This document shows, piece by piece, positions 8,694-17,643 of a stretch of DNA of 33,117 bases. The first letter of the stretch is position 1. Each line of letters begins with the position of its first letter. The position numbers and the translations under genes were made by a program. Origin of the DNA: Clostridiales bacterium (GTDB lineage Bacteria > Bacillota > Clostridia > Lachnospirales > Lachnospiraceae). The stretch is taken from contig JAAYJU010000161.1 of NCBI GenBank assembly GCA_012522735.1, forward strand, positions 1 through 33,117, written 5' to 3'. Under the pieces are notes generated by a model. That model was not told the origin of the DNA, did no database searches, and worked only from the letters and a program-made list of their open reading frames with translations.

Positions 8694-9602
8694 ATGTGGT
8701 TTTTATTCGCTTTATTAACTACACTCTCATGGGGTGTTGCTGACCTTTTCTATAAAAAGGGAGCAGACAGCAAAGATAAATACTCTACTATGAAGATAGG
8801 AATTATGGTTGGTCTTGTAATGGGTCTTCATGCTATACTTTATATGCTTATTGAAGGGATAACATTTAATCCACTTGATATGGTAAAATACCTACCGGTA
8901 TCCTTCTTCTACATATTATCCATGCTAATTGGATACTTGGGACTCCGGTATATTGAGTTGTCCATATCCTCACCGGTACAAAATTCCTCGGGAGCTATAA
9001 CCGCTATCGTACTGATTATTTTATTTAATAAAATGCTTAGTGCTCTTGAAATCGCGGGAATCGTGGTGATAACAGCTGGTGTTATTGGTCTTGCTATTCT
9101 AGAAAAGAGATTACAGACTGCAGCACTTAAAGCAGATAATACTAAGGTGAATCCAAAATATCAGATTGGAGTCTTGGCTATAACCTTTCCAATCCTATAT
9201 GCCGTATTAGATGCCATTGGAACAATTGCAGATGGTATCTATCTAGATGAGCTTAGTTTAATAAGTGAAGATGCTGCACTCTTAGCTTATGAATTTACAT
9301 GGCTTTTGTATGCTATCATTGCCTTAATATATCTTACTGTCATAAAGAGGCAGAAATTCAATATATTTAAGGAGCCAATAAGGACTTCCGCAGCAGTATT
9401 TGAGACCGCGGGACAATTCTTCTATGTATTTGCCATGTCAAGTAATGCCGTTGTGACAGCACCCCTAATTGCATCATATAGTATCGTATCTGTTATACTA
9501 TCTAGAATCTTCCTAAAGGAAAAACTAAGCAAGCAGCATTACATCTTGATAATATTAGTTATGATTGGTATTGCGGTATTGGGTATAGCAGGAGAATTGT
9601 AA
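8694..9602 (+). CDS. DMT superfamily (EamA-like) permease
   Basis: The 302-residue product starts at ATG 8694 with AAGGAG seven bases upstream; an earlier TTG has no ribosome binding site. It is hydrophobic throughout, with about ten membrane helices in two homologous halves separated by a short charged linker (about residues 135-150). This is the EamA/DMT pattern seen in metabolite exporters and importers. Helix starts such as LTTLSWGVADLFYKKG and a C-terminal half ending in LIILVMIGIAVLGI fit the family. The substrate cannot be predicted. The gene stands alone between ridA and suf, with its own terminator. Confidence 0.85.
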   Translation: MWFLFALLTTLSWGVADLFYKKGADSKDKYSTMKIGIMVGLVMGLHAILYMLIEGITFNPLDMVKYLPVSFFYILSMLIGYLGLRYIELSISSPVQNSSGAITAIVLIILFNKMLSALEIAGIVVITAGVIGLAILEKRLQTAALKADNTKVNPKYQIGVLAITFPILYAVLDAIGTIADGIYLDELSLISEDAALLAYEFTWLLYAIIALIYLTVIKRQKFNIFKEPIRTSAAVFETAGQFFYVFAMSSNAVVTAPLIASYSIVSVILSRIFLKEKLSKQHYILIILVMIGIAVLGIAGEL

Positions 9603-9625
9603 AACCAAACGAAAAAGAAGACACA

Positions 9626-9655
9626 GGCTATCGGAAATTATTCGGTAGCCTTTTT
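9626..9655 (+). terminator. Terminator of the DMT permease gene
   Basis: GGCTATCG (9626-9633) pairs with CGGTAGCC (9643-9650) with one wobble pair, followed by TTTTT. Confidence 0.85.
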
Positions 9656-9670
9656 GATATATAAATTTAA

Positions 9671-9685
9671 TGATAAAGTTTATCA
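9671..9685. promoter_or_regulatory. Fur-box-like 7-1-7 palindrome upstream of suf
   Basis: TGATAAA-G-TTTATCA is a perfect 7-1-7 inverted repeat. It matches the Fur consensus TGATAATNATTATCA at 12 of 14 defined positions. It lies about 150 bases before sufC. A second small palindrome, TGATT-CA-AATCA, lies at 9721-9732. Confidence 0.45.
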
Positions 9686-9745
9686 CTTATCTTACCTACT
9701 TACATTAAAAAGAGAAATTATGATTCAAATCACATTTTATTTTTA

Positions 9746-9754
9746 TGGTATAGT
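9746..9754 (+). promoter_or_regulatory. Candidate extended -10 promoter of the suf operon
   Basis: TGG-TATAGT gives an extended -10 with five of six consensus bases, and no clear -35. Transcription would begin near 9761, leaving a leader of roughly 75 bases before sufC. Confidence 0.4.
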
Positions 9755-9837
9755 TTATAATTGCGACAGCAGCTTTATTGCCATTTATATATGAGATAAG
9801 AAAGTTCAATATAGATTATAATTTAGGAGATGAAATA

Positions 9838-10578
9838 ATGTCAGAACAAATGCTAATTATAGATAATCTAAAAGTTTCTGCGGGGGAAACAACTATCCTT
9901 AATGGACTTAACCTAAGTATTGGTATGGGTGAAGTCCATGTTATTATGGGCCCAAACGGAGCAGGTAAGTCAACCTTGGCTAATGTCCTTATGGGGCATC
10001 CAAAATATAATATCTTAGATGGTGACATCAAGTTTCAAGGTGTCTCTATCAATGATCTAAAGGCTAATGAAAGGGCAAAGCTAGGGATGTTCTTATCCTT
10101 TCAGTATCCCGAAGAAATTCCCGGTATAACAGTCGAAAATTTCTTACGTTCATCAAAAGCAGCCATCACAGATAAACCTCTTAAGTTTATGGAATTTCGT
10201 AAAGCTTTAAAGGAAAAGATGAATCTTTTAGAAATGAAGGATGAGTACGCCACTAGATTTTTAAATGAAGGCTTCTCCGGGGGTGAGAAAAAGAAAAGTG
10301 AAATCCTGCAGCTCTTAATGCTGGAACCAAAGCTTGCAATTCTTGATGAAACCGATTCAGGGCTAGATGTGGATGCAGTAAAAATCGTTGCTTCCGGGGT
10401 AAAACAGTATATGAATAGTGAGCATTCTGTAATAATTATTACTCATCATAATAATATTCTAGAATATCTAAAGCCAGATTATGTTCATATATTGATGGAT
10501 GGACAAATCTGCCACAGCGGTGACATTAACTTGATAAAAAAGATAGAAAAGGACGGGTACGATTCCTTTAGAGCCTAA
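9838..10578 (+). CDS. sufC: SufC, ATPase of the SUF Fe-S cluster scaffold
   Basis: This 246-residue cytoplasmic ABC ATPase drives conformational change in the SufBCD scaffold. It has Walker A GPNGAGKST at 38-46, a Q-loop (FLSFQYPEEIPG), the SufC-type signature FSGGEKKK, Walker B LAILDETDSGLD and an H-loop ITHH. The start at 9838 was chosen because AGGAG lies eight bases upstream; the open frame continues 20 codons further without a ribosome binding site. It is the first gene of sufCBDSU, with a 20-base gap to sufB. There is no iscR-like regulator gene in the operon. Confidence 0.96.
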   Translation: MSEQMLIIDNLKVSAGETTILNGLNLSIGMGEVHVIMGPNGAGKSTLANVLMGHPKYNILDGDIKFQGVSINDLKANERAKLGMFLSFQYPEEIPGITVENFLRSSKAAITDKPLKFMEFRKALKEKMNLLEMKDEYATRFLNEGFSGGEKKKSEILQLLMLEPKLAILDETDSGLDVDAVKIVASGVKQYMNSEHSVIIITHHNNILEYLKPDYVHILMDGQICHSGDINLIKKIEKDGYDSFRA

Positions 10579-10598
10579 TGTAAAAGGATGTGATTATT

Positions 10599-12083
10599 AT
10601 GAACAGTACTAATAATATAACAAAAGCTAAAAATATAGAGAGCTCCTTAAGTAAAACTGTTAATAGAAAAATGAATAACGAGAAGCAGAAAACCATTATA
10701 GACGACTTGGACCGCGGTATTTATGATATAAAGGATGAATTCGACTATGGTTTCAAGACCGAATCCGGCCTTACACCCGAGATTGTAAGAGAGATTTCCA
10801 GCAAGAAAAACGAGCCGACTTGGATGACAAAATTTCGTCTTAAGTCATTACAGATATATAATAATTTAGAAGTTCCCCCATGGGGTCCCGATATCTCTGA
10901 GCTTGATATAGATAATATTATTACTTATGTCAAGCCCAAAACTGATATGAAAACTAGCTGGGATGATGTCCCAAGTGAAATTAAGAATACATTTACCAGA
11001 CTTGGTATTCCACAGGCAGAGCATGCCTCCCTTGCCGGGGTCGGTGCACAATATGATTCCGAGGTAGTGTATCATAAGCTTAAGGAGAACTTACTTAAGC
11101 AAGGTGTGATATATACCGACATGGAGAGCGCACTTAGGGATTATGAAGAAGTTGTTAAAAAGTATTTTATGACCTGTGTTCCACCCAGTGACCATAAGTT
11201 TGCCGCTCTACATGGAGCTGTTTGGTCTGGTGGTTCATTTGTCCATATACCTGAAGGGGTGCATGTAGATATTCCTCTTCAATCTTACTTTAGGTCTAAT
11301 GCGCCAGGTGCAGGTCAATTTGAGCATACCTTGATAATTGTTGAAAAGAATGCTTCCTTACATTTTATTGAAGGCTGCTCTGCGCCAAAATATTCGGTCA
11401 ATAACCTTCATGCAGGCTGTGTTGAGCTTTTTGTAAAGGAAAATGCAAGGCTTAGATACAGTACAATTGAGAATTGGTCAAAAAACATGTTTAATCTTAA
11501 TACCAAGAGATGTATCGTAGAAAAGGATGGCTTAATAGAATGGGTGTCAGGGTCATTCGGTTCTAAGGTATCAATGCTCTATCCCATGAGTGTTCTAAAG
11601 GGTGAAGGTGCAAGATCAGAATTTACCGGAGTTACCTTTGCAGGTCATGGTCAGCATCTGGATACTGGGACAAAGGTTATTCATGCTGCTCCATATACCA
11701 CCTCAGTAGTGAATACTAAATCCATCTCTAAGGATGGAGGAAGTGCCGTATATCGTGGTTCTCTGAAGGTTTTAAAGAGTGCCCATCATTCCAAAGCGAC
11801 GATTTCCTGTGAATCTCTCATGATGGACAATATCTCAACATCAGACACTATTCCAGCCATAGCTCTGCTTAATGATGAAGTAGATATAGGCCACGAAGCA
11901 AAAATAGGCCGGATCAGTGATGATGCCATCTTCTATCTAATGAGTCGTGGTGTTTCGGAGGAAGAAGCTAGAGCCATGATTGTTAGGGGATTTGTAGAGC
12001 CCATAGCCAAGGAATTACCTCTTGAATACGCGATTGAAATGAACAATCTTATTAAACTAGAGCTTGAAGGGACCATAGGATAA
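10599..12083 (+). CDS. sufB: SufB, Fe-S cluster scaffold subunit
   Basis: The 494-residue protein is the main scaffold on which SufBC2D assembles Fe-S clusters. Family landmarks include the WM..FRLKSL segment near residue 70, PPSDHKFAALHGAVWSGGSF, GQFEHTLIIVEKNA, HFIEGCSAP with its Cys, the beta-helix core and the C-terminal DE.DIGHEA..G. .. MSRG..E.EA. motif shared with SufD. The ATG at 10599 follows AAGGATGTGAT, close to the ideal ribosome binding sequence. SufD starts 11 bases after it. Confidence 0.96.
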   Translation: MNSTNNITKAKNIESSLSKTVNRKMNNEKQKTIIDDLDRGIYDIKDEFDYGFKTESGLTPEIVREISSKKNEPTWMTKFRLKSLQIYNNLEVPPWGPDISELDIDNIITYVKPKTDMKTSWDDVPSEIKNTFTRLGIPQAEHASLAGVGAQYDSEVVYHKLKENLLKQGVIYTDMESALRDYEEVVKKYFMTCVPPSDHKFAALHGAVWSGGSFVHIPEGVHVDIPLQSYFRSNAPGAGQFEHTLIIVEKNASLHFIEGCSAPKYSVNNLHAGCVELFVKENARLRYSTIENWSKNMFNLNTKRCIVEKDGLIEWVSGSFGSKVSMLYPMSVLKGEGARSEFTGVTFAGHGQHLDTGTKVIHAAPYTTSVVNTKSISKDGGSAVYRGSLKVLKSAHHSKATISCESLMMDNISTSDTIPAIALLNDEVDIGHEAKIGRISDDAIFYLMSRGVSEEEARAMIVRGFVEPIAKELPLEYAIEMNNLIKLELEGTIG

Positions 12084-12094
12084 GGAGGAATACT

Positions 12095-13255
12095 ATGAAT
12101 AAAATAAAACATAACCCCATGAATAAGCTTCCTGTTATCACCTATCGCTGGCTTAAGCTTAATGATATAACCCTTGATATTCCATTTGAAAATAACATTA
12201 TTCCTTATAATAAGGAATATCTGAAATATAACAGGAATGATACTACAAGAGATAACAGAATAATAATAGATAAAATGAATCCTTCTGTGTTAGCAACATA
12301 TGATAGCAAGGCTAGAGAAAATGATGCCAGCCTACAGACCTATAAGACATCCGAATACGGTGTATCAAAAGAACTTGTGGCCGAATGTGAGAATTCTTAC
12401 AACTCTGGATTATTTATTGAGCTACCGGAAGCTATAACTATAGATGAGCCCATAAGGGTTGAATATTCTCTAGATAAAAGCAACCCTTCAGTAGTAGATT
12501 ATAATATCATCTATGCCGGGGCAGCTAGTAAGGCAACTATAGTTATAGATTATGCAACAGAAGATCAAACTGAAAGCTACCATAATGGTGCTATGAAGAT
12601 ATATGCCAAAGAGGGTTCTGATATAACAATTGTCAAAATACAAAGGATGAATGATATGTCACATCATTTTGATTCACATATAGCCTATGTTAGTCCTTAT
12701 GCAAGAGCTAAATTCATTCAGATAGAATTAGGATCCAAGCATAGTGTTACTAATTATATTGGCAGCATTAAAGAATCTGGAGAAGCTACTATCTCATCAA
12801 TATACTTTGGTGATGGTACTAGATTAATTGATTTAAGCTATCACATGAAGCATATAGGCAGAAGAAGCATCAGTAATATCCAGACCAAAGGCGCCCTTAA
12901 GGATTATGCCGTAAAAACATTTCGTGGAACTATAGACTTTGAGAAGGGAGCCAGTCAATCAGATGGCAGTGAAGAAGAATATGTTATACTTCTAGATAAG
13001 AATGTAACATCCAATGCCATCCCTCTTCTTCTATGTTCAGAGGATGATGTAAAGGGGCAGCATGCTGCTAGCGCCGGTAAGGTTGATAGCGATAAATTAT
13101 TCTATATGATGAGCCGAGGATTTACAAGAGAAGAAGCCATGAAAATGATTGTTGAAGCATCCTTTCAGCCCATTATTGAACATATACCCTTTGCTGATCT
13201 TCGTCAGCTTATAAGCGATGATATACATGGGAGGATAATAAATGAGAAACTTTGA
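12095..13255 (+). CDS. sufD: SufD, Fe-S cluster scaffold subunit
   Basis: The 386-residue protein is a paralogue of SufB and completes the SufBC2D scaffold. The N-terminal third is variable; the C-terminal two thirds form the SufBD beta-helix with (H)SVTNYIGSIKESGE, KTFRGTIDF..GA.QSDG and the closing SEDDVKGQHAAS / MSRGFTREEA motif. AAGGAGG precedes the start. The last 14 bases overlap the start of sufS, so the two are translationally linked. Confidence 0.94.
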   Translation: MNKIKHNPMNKLPVITYRWLKLNDITLDIPFENNIIPYNKEYLKYNRNDTTRDNRIIIDKMNPSVLATYDSKARENDASLQTYKTSEYGVSKELVAECENSYNSGLFIELPEAITIDEPIRVEYSLDKSNPSVVDYNIIYAGAASKATIVIDYATEDQTESYHNGAMKIYAKEGSDITIVKIQRMNDMSHHFDSHIAYVSPYARAKFIQIELGSKHSVTNYIGSIKESGEATISSIYFGDGTRLIDLSYHMKHIGRRSISNIQTKGALKDYAVKTFRGTIDFEKGASQSDGSEEEYVILLDKNVTSNAIPLLLCSEDDVKGQHAASAGKVDSDKLFYMMSRGFTREEAMKMIVEASFQPIIEHIPFADLRQLISDDIHGRIINEKL

Positions 13256-14471
13256 TATAGAAAAAATAAGAAATGATTTTCCTGCCCTGTCTAGGTATGT
13301 CCATGAAAAACCCTTGGTTTACCTGGACAATGCTGCTACTACCCATAAACCGCAGGTGGTACTTGACTCTGTCGCTGACTATTACAGGAGTTTTAATGCT
13401 AATCCTCACCGAGGAGCGCATTTTCTAGGAGTTACTGCCACCGAGTTATATGAAGCCTCCAGAGAGACAGTTAGAGATTTCATAAATGCCTCATCCAGCA
13501 ATGAAATTATATTTACTAAGAATGCTACAGAAGCCTTAAATCTCATAGCTTATTCCTATGGTATGGTCAATATTGAGGAGGGTGACGAAATAGTCCTATG
13601 TATATCAGAGCATCACAGCAATATCGTTCCTTGGCAAAATGTAGCTAAAAGCAAGAAGGCTAGCCTAAAATACATGTATCTGGATGAGAATCATACCCTT
13701 GATTTAAAGGAGGTATATAGGAAAATTACTGATAAAACAAAGCTAGTTAGTATCGCCCATATGTCCAATGTTCTTGGTACTATATATCCGGTTAAGGAAA
13801 TTGTAGAATATGCTCACCAAAAGGGTGCTGTGGTAGTCATAGATGGAGCACAAAGTGTCCCCCATATGAAGACCGATGTTAGGTATATTGATGCTGATTT
13901 TCTGGTATTTTCTGGTCATAAGCTCATGGGGCCCATGGGTATCGGTGTCTTATATGGACGGGAGGAACTGCTACTGGGGATGCCCCCATTTCTTATGGGT
14001 GGTGATATGATTGAATATGTGGAGGAAGAGACTACTACTTATGCCGAGCTTCCATACAAATTCGAAGCAGGCACTCCAAATGTTGGAGGAGCCATTGGGC
14101 TGGCAGCAGCTATAGAATATCTGAGTGAAATAGGCTTCGAAGCTTTGCATAAGCATGAGATAGAGCTTACCACATATGCACTAAAGAGACTAAAGGAACT
14201 TCCCTATGTCACTATCTACGGACACAAGAACCCTGAACAAAGGGGTCCGGTAATCTCCTTTAGTATGAAGGGCTGCCATCCCCATGATGTGGCTTCCATA
14301 GTGGATACCTATGGTGTGGCTCTTCGGGCAGGTCATCATTGTGCCCAGCCTCTGATGGCATATCTAAAGGCCCCGGCAAGCTCACGAATAAGCTTTTATA
14401 TATATAACACTATCCAAGAAATTGATATATTAATAGACAGTCTTAAGAAAGTAAGGAAGTGGTTTTTATGA
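13242..14471 (+). CDS. sufS: SufS, group II cysteine desulfurase
   Basis: This 409-residue PLP enzyme removes sulfur from cysteine and passes it to SufU. Visible features: YLDNAATTHKP at 27-37, SEHHSNIVPWQ around 122-132, IDGAQSVPH with the PLP-interacting Asp201, the Schiff-base lysine K227 in SGHKLMGPMG, and the catalytic persulfide cysteine C367 in RAGHHCAQP. The ending SRISFYIYNT is typical. It starts within the end of sufD behind GGGAGGA and overlaps sufU by ATGA. Confidence 0.96.
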   Translation: MRNFDIEKIRNDFPALSRYVHEKPLVYLDNAATTHKPQVVLDSVADYYRSFNANPHRGAHFLGVTATELYEASRETVRDFINASSSNEIIFTKNATEALNLIAYSYGMVNIEEGDEIVLCISEHHSNIVPWQNVAKSKKASLKYMYLDENHTLDLKEVYRKITDKTKLVSIAHMSNVLGTIYPVKEIVEYAHQKGAVVVIDGAQSVPHMKTDVRYIDADFLVFSGHKLMGPMGIGVLYGREELLLGMPPFLMGGDMIEYVEEETTTYAELPYKFEAGTPNVGGAIGLAAAIEYLSEIGFEALHKHEIELTTYALKRLKELPYVTIYGHKNPEQRGPVISFSMKGCHPHDVASIVDTYGVALRAGHHCAQPLMAYLKAPASSRISFYIYNTIQEIDILIDSLKKVRKWFL

Positions 14472-14902
14472 GTCTTGAGTCAATCTACACCGATATAATA
14501 TTGGAAAATAGTCGAAGCGACCATAACAGAAAGCATCTGGATTGTGCCAACTGTATAGAGCGGGGGCATAACCCAAGCTGTGGCGATGATATAGTTATTG
14601 AGCTAATTATTAAGGATGGCACTGTAGTGGATGCTGCCTTTACAGGAAGTGGATGTGCGATATCACAGGCATCTACCTCCATGATGATAGATTTGATTAG
14701 GAGTAAGTCTGTGGATGAAGCTAAGGTATTGGCAGATACTTTTCTTGCTATGATCAAAAAAATCATTGAAGAAGAAAGTGACCTGGAAATATTAGAGGAT
14801 GCTATAGCCTTTAAGAATATATCTAATATGCCTGCAAGAGTTAAATGCGCCGTTCTTGCCTGGCATACTCTAAAGGAAGCTATTAAAAGGAAACAGGCTT
14901 AG
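14468..14902 (+). CDS. sufU: SufU, Zn-dependent sulfurtransferase partner of SufS
   Basis: The 144-residue product has the IscU-like fold used in Gram-positive bacteria as a sulfur acceptor rather than a scaffold. The expected zinc ligands and acceptor cysteine are present: C38 and D40 in NPSCGDD, C63 in GSGCAIS and C127 in RVKCAVLAW. It also has the 18-20 residue insertion that separates SufU from IscU. ATG 14468 overlaps the sufS stop by four bases, with AAGGAAGTGG upstream. It ends the operon; a remnant gene on the other strand overlaps its last codons. Confidence 0.95.
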   Translation: MSLESIYTDIILENSRSDHNRKHLDCANCIERGHNPSCGDDIVIELIIKDGTVVDAAFTGSGCAISQASTSMMIDLIRSKSVDEAKVLADTFLAMIKKIIEEESDLEILEDAIAFKNISNMPARVKCAVLAWHTLKEAIKRKQA

Positions 14903-14937
14903 TCCAGCTTTGCTGGACATACCCTCCTCAAAGGGTA
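14902..14937 (+). terminator. Two tandem hairpins after sufU
   Basis: GTCCAGC-TTT-GCTGGAC begins at the sufU stop codon and is followed at once by TACCCT...AGGGTA. Neither has a T-run, so this may be a weak terminator or a transcript-stabilising 3' end. Confidence 0.4.
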
Positions 14938-15211
14938 CAGAAAGGTTAGCCTCCTGCTGTATATATGGAACAAGCTCATCTTTAAACTTATCCACCTCTC
15001 GTTTTTCTATCACAAGATATTCGGGCCCATATTCATTATTAATCTCATCAGTAAACTTGCATTCCAAGATAGCTTTACTTAGCATGGTAGTTTCAACACC
15101 TAGAGCTGCAAAATGCTCATCATTATACTCCACTTCCTTCTCATAAAACTCATCTGTTGTATCAAGAGTGTTTCTAATATAGGATATTGTATACATTGTT
15201 AATGCTGAACT
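14920..15211 (-). pseudogene. Remnant of an M3-family oligoendopeptidase gene
   Basis: The minus-strand frame reads IRNTLDTTDEFYEKE, then a helical stretch and LVPYIQQEANLS. This resembles the N-terminal helical region of clostridial M3B oligoendopeptidases, which run to about 560 residues; I recognise it from memory of the family. The HEXXH zinc site and nearly all the enzyme are absent. The frame is stopped just upstream (TAG at 15212-15214) with no ribosome binding site, and its other end runs into the 3' end of sufU, where similarity stops. It is best read as a deletion leftover between the suf and acid-sugar loci. It could instead be an unrelated small gene. Confidence 0.5.
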
Positions 15212-15223
15212 CTAGTCCCATTT

Positions 15224-15330
15224 TTGTTCGATTTTCTATATGTGAATTGGAACAAAAAATAAAACGAACAATAATAGAAAATTTATTGACTTTTTATATA
15301 AACATTTTATAATTTTAATAGTAAGAACAA
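15224..15330. promoter_or_regulatory. Repeated GAACAA elements around the deoR promoter
   Basis: GAACAA occurs at 15250-15255, 15266-15271 and 15325-15330, and inverted as TTGTTC at 15224-15229. TTTTCTAT (15232-15239) is also matched by ATAGAAAA (15274-15281). The sites flank the -35 and -10 elements, as expected for an autoregulating DeoR-type repressor. Confidence 0.4.
15286..15313 (+). promoter_or_regulatory. Promoter of the DeoR regulator gene
   Basis: TTGACT (15286-15291), a 16-base spacer, and a perfect TATAAT (15308-15313), about 65 bases before the start codon. Confidence 0.7.
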
Positions 15331-15379
15331 AATCAAACAATTATGATAAATATATAACATTTGAACAGGAGATATTAGG

Positions 15380-16126
15380 ATGCTTGCCGAAGAAAGAATT
15401 TCCAAAATTATCGGAATAATAAAGGAAAAGGGAACAGTACGGGTTGATGAGCTGGCAAAGGAGCTTGATGTCAGTCTTATGACAGTCCGTAGAGATCTTG
15501 AAAAGCTTAAAAACGAAGGCATTTTAGAGAGATGCCACGGAGGGGCAATCTTAAAAAAAGAAGTGTCCTATAAAGAAAAAAGAACATTACAAATAGATGA
15601 AAAGATAAAAATTGCACAAAGATGCGCAAGGATGGTTAGAAAAGGTGATACCGTCTTCTTAGATGCAGGAACAACTACCTATGAAATTGCAAAACAAATC
15701 TATGACATTCCTTCCATATCCATTATTACTAACGATATTGAAATTGCAAGGTTTTTGATTGACACGACCGTAAGGCTAATACTATGTGGGGGAACTGTTC
15801 AAAAGTCAACTTGTAGCATGGTTGGGGATTTTGCAATTCATATGATGGAAAATATGAGAACCGAAATAGCATTTATAGGAGCCGCTTCAATTGATGATGA
15901 TTTTAACGTATTAACACCCACTTCAAACAAAGCAGTCTTTAAGCGCACCGTCTGCAAATATACCAATCGTTCTTACCTAGCTGTTGACAGTACTAAATTC
16001 GGAAAACAGGCATTACTTAAGGTGAATCATTTATCAGATTACGTCGGGGTTGTAACTAACAAAATATTCAGCGAGAAAGAAATCGAAAAGATAAAAAAAC
16101 AAAACATTAATATTATATCTATATAA
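15380..16126 (+). CDS. DeoR/GlpR family transcriptional regulator
   Basis: The 248-residue protein has an N-terminal helix-turn-helix (ERISKIIGIIKEKG, then VDELAKEL.VS.MTVRRDL..L..EG.L.R.HGGA), the DeoR signature, followed by the sugar-phosphate isomerase-like effector domain with DAGTTT, TND and CGG motifs. These regulators usually repress sugar catabolic operons and are released by phosphorylated intermediates. Its position directly before the kinase, dehydrogenase and permease genes suggests it controls them, with a phosphorylated four-carbon acid as a plausible effector. CAGGAG lies upstream of the start. Confidence 0.92.
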   Translation: MLAEERISKIIGIIKEKGTVRVDELAKELDVSLMTVRRDLEKLKNEGILERCHGGAILKKEVSYKEKRTLQIDEKIKIAQRCARMVRKGDTVFLDAGTTTYEIAKQIYDIPSISIITNDIEIARFLIDTTVRLILCGGTVQKSTCSMVGDFAIHMMENMRTEIAFIGAASIDDDFNVLTPTSNKAVFKRTVCKYTNRSYLAVDSTKFGKQALLKVNHLSDYVGVVTNKIFSEKEIEKIKKQNINIISI

Positions 16127-16235
16127 AGAGGATAAATACTTAGTAATCGGAAACATAATAATAAAAAACAAAGTAATAAAGGGAGGATAATCCCTCCTGT
16201 TAGTACTGCTATAAAAATAAAAAATGAGGAGTGAT

Positions 16236-17546
16236 ATGAAAATGGCGCAGTGTATAGTGATTGCGGATGACTTGACCGGAGCCAATGCCACCGGCGTATT
16301 ACTGAAAAAATCTAACTATAACGCATATACTGTTTTAAACTCTGAGCGCTTGGATTTAAAGCTCTTATCGGATAGTGACTGTATTATATATCCCACCGAT
16401 AGTAGGGCAATCGAATCATCCATAGCCTATAATCGAGTTTATAATGTAGCTAAGCTATTGAAAAATGAAGATGTTAAGGTATATTCCAAACGTATAGACA
16501 GTACATTAAGAGGCAATTTAGGAAGTGAAACCGACGCTATTTTAGATGCTTTGGGTGAGGAATTTGTAGCGATTGTTGCTCCATGCTTTCCTGAAGCTAA
16601 TCGTATTGTTTCAGGTGGTTATATGCTAGTAAATACAGTTCCTTTGCATAAGACTGCCGCTGCAACAGATCCTAAGAATCCAGTGAAAACCTCCTCCGTA
16701 AGAGAGGTTTTTGAGAAACAGACAAAGTATCCGGTTACATCTCTCTTTATTGGCGACATAATGAAGGGAAAGGAACATCTAGCCGATAAAATCAGAGAAT
16801 TTAAGCTAAAAGGTATTAGGACTATAATATTCGATTGTATTTCCAAGGAGGATTTAGATGTTATTGCAAGTGGAGTTATTGAAAGCAAAGTTAAATTTGT
16901 TGCTGTTGATCCGGGTACATTTACAGCGGCCATTTCAAGAAAGCTTATTACTCCTAATGAGACCCAAAGTAAGAATAAGGTTCTAGCTACGATCGGTAGT
17001 GTAAATGAAGTAGCGAAGCAACAGGTGGACGAGCTCTTCCTGGCACAAAGATTTTATAATGTATATGTAGATACTAGAGAGCTAGTAGAAAGCGTAGACA
17101 GAAGAACCAAGGAAATATTTCGAGTCGTAGATGAAATTATAGATAACTGTGCTGATTATGAGGTATGTACAGTTATTGGCGATGGTATTATGCCTGAGAA
17201 TAGATTGGATTTAGACAGCTATGCCAGACGCTTTAATGTATCCACAGAGGATATCAGTAATTTCATTAACAATTCATTGGCTGAAATAACATATCAGATA
17301 TTAACTAAGAATTCAGACTTTAAAGGCCTTTATACCAGCGGTGGTGATATAACTGTTGCTATAAGTAAAAGATTTCAGACCTACGGTATTCGTTTGTTGG
17401 ACGAGGTTGTTCCCTTGGCCTCATACGGAGAGTTTATCGGTGGTGATTTTAATGGCTTAAATGTTGTAACAAAGGGTGGTATGGCCGGTGACAAGCATTC
17501 CTTAAATGAATGTATCCATTATTTGAAGGAGAAATTATACATGTAA
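16236..17546 (+). CDS. dtnK: Four-carbon acid sugar kinase family (DUF1537), probable D-threonate kinase
   Basis: The product is 436 residues if started at ATG 16236, or 434 from ATG 16242; both follow AGGAG, and a third upstream ATG overlaps that site. It has both family halves: the N-terminal IADDLTGANATG and KRIDSTLRGN motifs that bind the acid sugar, and the C-terminal nucleotide-binding SGGD.T and VTKGGMAGD motifs. DUF1537 kinases phosphorylate D-threonate, D-erythronate, L-threonate or related acids at the terminal hydroxyl. Pairing with a PdxA2-type dehydrogenase points to D-threonate (DtnK) rather than the Otn pathways, which use other dehydrogenases. The gene is 109 bases after the regulator. 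Confidence 0.85.
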   Translation: MKMAQCIVIADDLTGANATGVLLKKSNYNAYTVLNSERLDLKLLSDSDCIIYPTDSRAIESSIAYNRVYNVAKLLKNEDVKVYSKRIDSTLRGNLGSETDAILDALGEEFVAIVAPCFPEANRIVSGGYMLVNTVPLHKTAAATDPKNPVKTSSVREVFEKQTKYPVTSLFIGDIMKGKEHLADKIREFKLKGIRTIIFDCISKEDLDVIASGVIESKVKFVAVDPGTFTAAISRKLITPNETQSKNKVLATIGSVNEVAKQQVDELFLAQRFYNVYVDTRELVESVDRRTKEIFRVVDEIIDNCADYEVCTVIGDGIMPENRLDLDSYARRFNVSTEDISNFINNSLAEITYQILTKNSDFKGLYTSGGDITVAISKRFQTYGIRLLDEVVPLASYGEFIGGDFNGLNVVTKGGMAGDKHSLNECIHYLKEKLYM

Positions 17547-17643
17547 TTCTATAAGTGTATTGAAAACATAAAATGACATCTATAGTAAACACTAATAAGT
17601 ATATTACTTGAAAGTAATTATGACGAAAGGAAGGGTGAATGAT

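Noticed and set aside
15307-15522. Minus-strand frame over the deoR promoter and start
   Set aside because: It overlaps the DeoR HTH coding region in antisense, and the region is better explained by promoter elements.
16192-16210. GGAGG...CCTCC inverted repeat between deoR and the kinase gene
   Set aside because: Short competing pairings with no T-run; not enough to call a terminator or regulator.
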